NCBI GenBank assembly: GCA_012295275.1
Contig: CM022677.1
Location: 3,566,468-3,588,967 of the forward strand
DNA length: 22,500 nt
Origin: Chrysomallon squamiferum
Taxonomy: Eukaryota; Mollusca; Gastropoda; Neomphalida; Peltospiridae
Direction of reading: 5' to 3'
Made by a program: the position numbers and the translations under genes
Notes under the pieces: generated by a model
Databases searched by the model: none
Told to the model about the DNA's origin: nothing
What the model saw: the letters and a program-made list of their open reading frames with translations, nothing else
In this document: positions 16,897 to 22,500 of the stretch, one piece after another
Layout: the number at the start of each line of letters is the position of its first letter
Numbering within the stretch: the first letter of the stretch is position 1

Positions 16897-17115
16897 ATCT
16901 CACGCTGGCAGCTGTTGTCTGTTCTGCTACAGACGTACAGGTCAGTAGCAGTGAAATGATTCAAAGACAACGTACACAGCTCAGTGTAATATTATACACA
17001 ACACGTTTCTCTGTATTCTCAAACCTGTGCTCAAAATTGGAAAAATGTTGGTTCATGAACTAAACTGTTACTGTCAAGGCAGTGGTACGTTGCTGGATCT
17101 CAAGTGACAGTCAGC
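16897..17115 (+). pseudogene. MARS1: MARS1 anticodon-binding / C-terminal remnant
   Basis: Acceptor TTTCCCTGTTTCAG precedes ISRWQLLSVLLQTYRSV; MARS1 has N(I)SALLSVMLQPYMPTVS in its anticodon-binding domain. After a frame change, starting about 16988, NIIHNTFLCILKPVLKIG follows, comparable to (I)LLTNFLCTLPAGHQIG. Order and spacing fit the family. The match fades after about 17060. A GTCAGT donor inside (16941) is probably not used, because homology continues past it. Confidence 0.7.
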
Positions 17116-18317
17116 CACTACTCAGAGTGAAGATTTTAATATTATCAACAAAAGTGAAAAAAAAAAAAAAGAAAAATTAGAGAACATTTAAATAAAATAA
17201 GTGTGACTCTTTGAAAACTAATGTAACATTTTGTATACCAAAGTGAAGTATATGCAGTTGATACTGAATACAGATTTTAATGGAAAGAAGCTGTTAGCAA
17301 AGTCAGTGACATTTATAAAGTATTAAATACAGATTAAGACATGAGTGTTGGATATAAATCTGCTAGACAAAAATAATTGTCTTATGTTAAAGAAGAACAA
17401 GAATAATATATATATATATATATTTGTTCTCTGAAGTTTTGAGAATTTTGGGTATATAAAGACAATATTAGAAGAAATAATTGTTTTCACATACAAGTTT
17501 ATTTTGTAGAAGAAAAAATATATATATATTTCTAATAAAGTTCAAATATCTTTTAAAACCATTATAAGAAAATACAGTTTGTAAATTCGATTTTGCAATT
17601 CAAAGTATTTCTTACTATTTTTAATGACTATTTGCAATATTGAGATATACAGAACTAGTTTGTTTTATGACATCACCACAGACTTCCAATTAAATTTCTA
17701 TTCAGTGTTAAATAGTAGGTGTTTGTAACAAATATTTTTCACTAGAAAATGTTTTCTCTCAACAGAAAATGTTCTGTTAGATGTAGCTTCTCACAGGTAG
17801 GAGCATCCACGCAGACTTAGTCTCTGACCTTTAGTTCAGATTATTCAGCTGCAAATGATGAGGCTTAAGCCAGCTGTCTGTGATTTAGTTATACAGGTTG
17901 AAGTTACATTCAAAAGAACAGAGGTATACAATACATGCATGTAACAACTTGTACAAAAAAGATGTAAAAATGAGAATCAATGTCATCACTTCTTGTTCTA
18001 CTCTTTCCAGTTAGCAGCAAAGGATTATTGATGCATAGACAGGGGAATATATACAATGGCCATTTTTATATCAGCCAACTAATTATAATAGCCAACTAAT
18101 TTACTGAATATATATTTTCACAACAGCTAACTCTTTTGCAGTTCATAATAAGCTATACAACAGTTATTTCCTTTGATCCTATATTCGTTTATTCATTTAT
18201 TCTTAGATTTTACAGCTGTTAACAGATGAAAAATTTATATTTACAATACTACTCTCTGTACTAATCCTTTCATTCATAATTTTAGGGTTTTATCTTCTTA
18301 AGAAGAACCTTCCATCA

Positions 18318-18377
<60 letters not shown>

Positions 18378-19189
18378 AAACATATAAATCCCCGAGAACA
18401 ATATTATATGTACCTGAACCAGTCAATGACATGTTAATCAAAATTAATTTCATTACTCAGTATGTAATTTCATTAAATTAATATTAAATCACACACACTC
18501 CAGTTAAACACTGACAGACGAATTTAATCAAGACTGGGATTGTATCTCTCTTCATACACTGGTTATCTTAACTGCTCTTTCAGTAGACCTTGTAATACAG
18601 GATTAAAACTTGTACATGTTTTGATAAAACAATAGTTACAGGTTGCCTAAGTTGCTCTAGAATTACCCGTTAGGCTTTATTATACGAAATAATCATTATA
18701 TTACAAAAGTGAAGACTAGATTTTGACAGATTACCAGAAACATAATCTAATTAATAGTGGTATTACTAAAATAATAGTGGTTTGTCACAAGAAATAACAT
18801 CATGGTTAAGTAAAAAAGAAAAGTAAAAATATTGCTACCTACGTCGTTCTGAATGATACAGTTGTTCAATGAGTAAGCTTTCCTAGTACATCCATAGCTT
18901 TCATTTATCAAGTAACTTAGACAGGCAGATCAGTTTAAACTGTAATGGGTAACATAAAAAAAAAAAAAAATCTATGTGACTGATTACTATAATTTTTTTT
19001 TTCAGAAGTTAGGGTCTTTGAATGTAATTTTAAGTTTTATAATCATGTCCAGTTTTGTTCACTAACAAATTACTTTTTTCTTTTTAATTTTTAGAAACGA
19101 TTTGAAATAAAGTATAGAAATACTTTTTCTATCAATGAATTCTTTAAAATAATCACATATATTGTTACTTGTTTAAGGTGGATAATATT
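17116..19189. other. AT-rich region without recognised gene
   Basis: Contains TA runs near 17407-17423 and 17519-17528, a possible tiny exon (TTTCTCTCAACAG before 17766, donor GTAGGA after about 17796, reading ENVLLDVASH in one frame) and the GA microsatellite at 18320-18377. None of the frames matches a family I know. Confidence 0.5.
18320..18377. repeat. (GA)n microsatellite
   Basis: About 29 uninterrupted AG units on the + strand, similar in length to the arrays at 9485-9570 (opposite strand) and 13683-13743. Confidence 0.96.
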
Positions 19190-19990
19190 ATTTCACGAAC
19201 ACTTTCTTTGGGTCGGGTGCTCTTGGTCCAGGGACGAAATCAATGTAAATAAGTGGCAAGGGGAAATAACTCTTACGCACAAAAACATTATATCCGGCTA
19301 GTCGAAGATTTTTTTTAAACTTCAGTTGTAGTAGATAAATATATAGGAATCTGTAAAAGACTATGATTTACAGGACTTTCAAAAAACCAGAATTGTAGCA
19401 TAAAATAATTTTGGGATGATTCATATTTCCTCTAACACAGATTTAAAGATTTGGATCAACGCGGACCAGGCCAGTTAGGATGCAATTAAGAAAGAAAAAA
19501 AAAAAAAAAATAAAATGAATTGATAACGTAAAGTACGAGCAGTAGAAGCAGATGCGCAAAAGAACGACCAAAAAAGAAAGCAGCGGAGTCACGGGAACAA
19601 AAGAGAACAGTGAAGATACAGGAACAAAAGAGAACAGTGAAGATACAGGAACAAAAGAGAACAGTGACAGACACAGTGAACGAAAAATATCTGAGATGCA
19701 AAAGCAGACAAACAAAAGTGAACAGAAGATACAGGACAATGACAGACAGTGACGAGTATATCTGGAGATGCGCAGACAAGGTGAGATATACAATAATACA
19801 GTTCAGTGTAACACATTTTGAAATCCCAGTAACTAGTATTCAAAATACTATTAACAGGTTTGAAAAATTGTGTCGCAGTGTACTGAAACAAAGACCGTCG
19901 AGGTTCAGTGTTAGAAATCAACACAGTGTCAGATTCCTTTGGGAAGGAAATGATGGAAAAGGGAAAATACTAATGACACGAGAAAGCGTT
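19190..19990 (+). promoter_or_regulatory. CpG-retaining island, probable promoter and first exon
   Basis: CpGs reappear here (CACGAAC, GGGTCGGGTG, TTACGCAC, TCCGGCTAGTCG, CAACGCGGACC, GACCGTCGAGG) after several kilobases nearly without them. A motif AAGGGGAAATAACTC lies at 19258-19272. The island ends near a good donor (CAGACAAG then GTGAGA at 19781), which makes a first exon here likely. Several short ATG-started frames lie inside; none is identifiable. The 27-base repeat at 19594-19735 is part of it. Confidence 0.5.
19594..19735 (+). repeat. 27-bp tandem repeat, about four degenerate copies
   Basis: Units GGAACAAAAGAGAACAGTGA plus AGATACA lie at 19594-19620 and 19621-19647 (identical), with a diverged copy at 19648-19674 and a fourth weak copy around 19709-19735. 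As 27 is a multiple of three, the repeats keep every frame open, which explains the overlapping frames on both strands. In the frame from ATG 19552 they read GTKENSEDT; that frame ends at TGA 19750-19752. Confidence 0.9.
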
Positions 19991-22128
19991 TGAAGAAAGA
20001 TTTTAGATACAGCTATAGCTGAGCTAACTGGTAACACGCTTTTTTAAATTCATGCGTTTTAATTTTGTGTGTTTTATATATAGCATCGTTCGTACAGCTT
20101 TTAGAAACTTATGGAAATTCGAGCACACAATTACAGTGACTATTACTATACAGGACCTGGTCTTCATACAAATAGTTCCCAGTTTCAATAACACTTTAAA
20201 CTTCTAGAATATAAAACATATTCACTTTTATTATACAATAAAACATGTGTGTCAGAACTATAGGAAAAATCAAATTTCAGATATCTAATTCAATTTATTT
20301 AAGAAACATTGTGTTTGTTATACCTCATTGGACATATTGTGAGCTCAGTCAGTAGCTGTGTTACAGGAATATCAAATTTATACTATCTGTTTATTCTGTT
20401 GTGTTCTTCTCAAGTTTAATACTTTATAACTGATGATATAATTATTGTTTTGTACTGATCATTTTTTGTTTCAAACACCTGCACTGTTGATTAATATAGA
20501 ATAGTAATATTTATAAAATGAGTCACCATTTCTTTGTTTACATCCACACTATCAGATATATTTTCTTCTGCCATGACAAGTAAATTCTTTTAATTTTAGA
20601 TTTGAGTCATTCGTTTTCAAGACAGATTATGAAAAGGAAACGGCAGCAGAAATCTGTTAATGAAAATCCAGATAAAAAGACAAAGCCTTTCATGTAAGTT
20701 TTAAAGCTATTTCTGTTTGAAGTAGTATATCAAATCAAATTTAGAATATTAATGTCATATAATTTCCTAGCAGAGAATAGAATTTGCACCCATAGGTTTT
20801 ATTATTATAAAAAATATTTAACAACACAGGTCTTAACTGTTAGGGATGATACTATTAATGGACTATATAAACCACTAAGTTGTGGCCTACAGACAGAACT
20901 AAATGTGTGACATAAACCATTGTAAGTAGACTAATCCATAATAAGAGTGAATTTAGAAAATGCATAGACATTTACATCACAATTCTTGGTTCAAGGGCAG
21001 TAGGGTATTTACTAGGGGGTGTTACTATAAGTTGTCATTGGCAACATTAATCTTCTTTTTACAGACAGAACTAAAAGTCGCTGACATAAATCAGTACATG
21101 TAGACTAAGTGATAGTAGTGAATAGTCTTAGGAACTGCAGAGACATTTGTGTCACAAAACTAAATTTTAGGGCAGAAGGGGTTTTACTGTGAGTTGTCAT
21201 TGGTCTAATCCATAGTACAGAGTAGCTTATTTTACTACCTGAAGAGATTACAACAGAACTCATTCTTACATAACATTAGTTTGACCCTGATATTGCAGTA
21301 TCTTAATCTGTTCTGTTTTCAGCTATGTTGAAAGTGATTGGTCACTACTGCAGATGGAAGCTGTTGTAGATGATGTGTCTGATATGGCAAGTTTTTTCAA
21401 GGGGTGGGTGGTTTGTGTGTGTGTGTTTCGTGTTGTTTTTCTAATATATTTTAGGTTAGAATCTTGAAACTGTTTGACACATTAATTTGTGTAGGTAAAG
21501 TTCTTTCTCTTTATGTTCTTACATGTGTCAGTAATTCAGTTAAACTTAGTTTGTGTGAATATTTCTCACTAATTGTTATAATAAAACTTCCAATTTACAA
21601 TAAAGTATTATTTTTTCTATTTGTAACCTGGTTTCATCAGCAGATCATATGCACATTCTTAATATTTACATTTGTTTCTATGTTGTTGGGTTTCTTTTGT
21701 AGTTGTTGTTCTATATAAATATTATAATAACTTGTAATAATTCTCATATTTCTTCATTATACTTTTGCAGTGTATAAAAAGTGATAAAATCAGTTATTGA
21801 AATTCCTTATCCAGAGTTGAATTGTGATGTGACATTTGGATGACACACTAGAGGTATTTATATCAAACATTTATTTTTTTTTTTTTTTTTTTGGCTTTTA
21901 TATAAGATCAGTGTTCATGTATGTTGCTGTGATGGAAGATACTTTTTCGTAGATCCTGGGTTTAAAACAATACTGTAACAAAACATTTCAGACTGAGTCA
22001 GATGAGGATCAGACTTGTAAGGAGCAGCAAACACACAAGGACAAAGTCTTGTTACACCACAACATGACAGCTCTGATGATTACAGTGATCATTTCTGATG
22101 GGAATGAGTGAAGAAGACATAATCTCGA
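19768..22128 (+). CDS. Unidentified Lys/Arg-rich gene, partial spliced model
   Basis: A coherent spliced reading exists: ATG at 19768 with donor after 19780, exon 20600-20693, exon 21323-21403. It starts MRRQDLSHSF and includes MKRKRQQKSVNENPDKK and KPFIYVESDW, with MEAVVDDVSDM following. Both junctions keep the frame (phases 1 and 2) and have AG/GT borders, GTAAGT at 20694. The basic stretch resembles a nuclear localisation signal and the rest is acidic, suggesting a nuclear protein; this is inference. A fourth candidate exon, 21992-22128, has TESDEDQTCKEQ in one frame but does not join in that frame, and the donor at 21404 (GTGGGT) is weak. I do not recognise the family. The start could instead be upstream (ATG 19552), and the gene may be another decayed relic. 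Confidence 0.35.
19781..20599. other. Probable intron of the unidentified gene
   Basis: AT-rich, no coding signal beyond the first 200 bases, which still belong to the CpG-bearing island. It ends with the acceptor TTTTAATTTTAG before 20600. Confidence 0.45.
20889..21203 (+). repeat. Diverged tandem duplication, ~160-172 bp unit
   Basis: The segment from ACAGACAGAACTAAA at 20889 to AGTTGTCATTGG near 21041 recurs from 21061 to about 21203. Shared landmarks, in the same order, are TGACATAAA, GTAGACTAA, AGACATTT, GTCACAA/ATCACAA, GGGCAG and GTTGTCATTGG. The copies differ by many substitutions and some small gaps, so the duplication is older than the other tandem repeats of the window. Confidence 0.82.
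21404..21991. other. Probable intron; short GT tract and T run
   Basis: Contains (GT)n at about 21414-21428 and a T run at about 21872-21892. An ATG-started 84-codon frame at 21464-21718 is Leu/Val/Phe-rich and matches no family, so it is not called a gene. A second possible acceptor (CTTTTGCAG) ends near 21770. Confidence 0.45.
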
Positions 22129-22338
22129 GTAAGATGCTGTGATGTTTCTTTTTTTACACACTCACACACATACACATAATTACATTCAGTTAAAAGCTAC
22201 TTCAAGCTGTTTATTACATTTATAGGTCATATATAATTTGAAATGTATTTGTCTGACACACATTTCTACTGTGAGTTCTTTTATTGAGATAAACATTTGT
22301 AGTCAACAGAAACCAGTAATGAACCAGTTACATTTTTT
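22129..22338. other. AT-rich sequence, nothing recognised
   Basis: Follows a possible donor (CTCGA then GTAAGA at 22129). It holds a short ACACAC tract and no coding signal. Confidence 0.45.
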
Positions 22339-22500
22339 GTTATAAATTCTCAGTTGTTTTCCTTCCTTTATGTTTGTTTGTGTTTCTTACAGTTACACTG
22401 ATTTATTTATTGTTATAACTTCTCAGTTGTTTCCCTTCCTTTATGTTTGTTTGTGTTTCTTACATTTAAACTGATTTATTTATTGTTATAAATTCACAGT
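22339..22500 (+). repeat. 73-bp tandem repeat running off the right edge
   Basis: GTTATAA starts at 22339, 22412 and 22485, a step of 73 bases. Each unit holds TTCTCAGTTGTTTYCCTTCC, TTTATGTTTGTTTGTGTTTC and CTGATTTATTTATT. Two full copies and the start of a third are visible; the array is cut by the end of the window. Confidence 0.93.

Larger units (their letters stand above)
12379..17115 (+). pseudogene. MARS1: Unprocessed pseudogene of cytosolic methionyl-tRNA synthetase
   Basis: MARS1 attaches methionine to tRNA-Met in the cytosol. Recognisable pieces lie in family order: an MKLF start exon (12379-12489), a possible GST-like-domain exon (13115-13249), the HIGH-region exon (13900-14017), the zinc-knuckle exon (14512-14609), a KPRC...KWG exon (15383-15530) and an anticodon-binding/C-terminal part (16897-17115). 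Class I signatures [22 protein letters not shown]...CDVC and KWGTLVPLEGY leave no doubt about the family. Missing are the exon coding CGTDEYG after the HIGH exon, and everything between 15530 and 16897 including the KFSKSRG (KMSKS-type) loop. Stops occur in the zinc and KWG exons and a frameshift in the last part. The copy cannot encode a working enzyme. Confidence 0.9.

Noticed and set aside
3300-17115. Processed retrocopies as the origin of the relics
   Set aside because: Introns with intact GT/AG borders and correct phases separate the homologous pieces, which retrocopies would lack.
19443-19924. Minus-strand frames with repeated FSFVPVSSL or CSCIFTVLF
   Set aside because: They are the reverse of the 27-base tandem repeat, whose length keeps all frames open.
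1-22500. tRNA, rRNA, CRISPR arrays, bacterial operons or prophage
   Set aside because: No cloverleaf, rRNA core, spaced identical palindromic repeats or prokaryotic gene layout was seen; introns and repeat content are those of an animal nuclear genome.

Overview
The window looks like nuclear DNA from an animal. It is very AT-rich, crowded with microsatellites and minisatellites, and nearly free of CpG except in a few short islands. All recognisable coding sequence is split into small exons bounded by consensus GT/AG splice sites. One relic belongs to the CAMSAP/Patronin family, which is metazoan-specific. A recurring motif close to AAGGGRRRTAACTC weakly suggests a mollusc or other lophotrochozoan, but this is inference from memory. 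Nothing looks bacterial, viral or organellar, and no rRNA, tRNA or CRISPR array was seen.

Layout. 1-860 is a GT-rich minisatellite. 861-3299 is AT-rich DNA with a trinucleotide array, a 50-bp direct repeat and one unexplained CpG-rich block (2600-2945). 3300-5542 (+) holds four C-terminal exons of a DHX8/Prp22-like DEAH-box splicing helicase. 6948-11362 (-) holds exons of a CAMSAP/Patronin-like microtubule minus-end protein: the N-terminus, the CH domain and one coiled-coil piece. A CpG-retaining island at about 10.98-11.45 kb sits at the head of that gene and probably serves divergently as the promoter of the next. 12379-17115 (+) holds exons of a cytosolic methionyl-tRNA synthetase (MARS1). 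19190-22128 (+) is a second CpG-retaining promoter-like region followed by an unidentified lysine/arginine-rich gene.

The main result is that the three identifiable genes are unprocessed (intron-containing) pseudogenes. Exon order, splice sites and many intron phases survive, but there are in-frame stops, frameshifts and missing exons in each. The proteins are normally essential and highly conserved, so intact copies should exist elsewhere in the genome. The window is therefore best read as a duplicated or non-recombining block decaying as a unit, with tandem repeats filling places where exons have been lost. Little of it is likely to make functional protein; the unidentified gene at the right end is the least certain of the set. 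Assignments rest on reading short conserved motifs by eye, without database searches.
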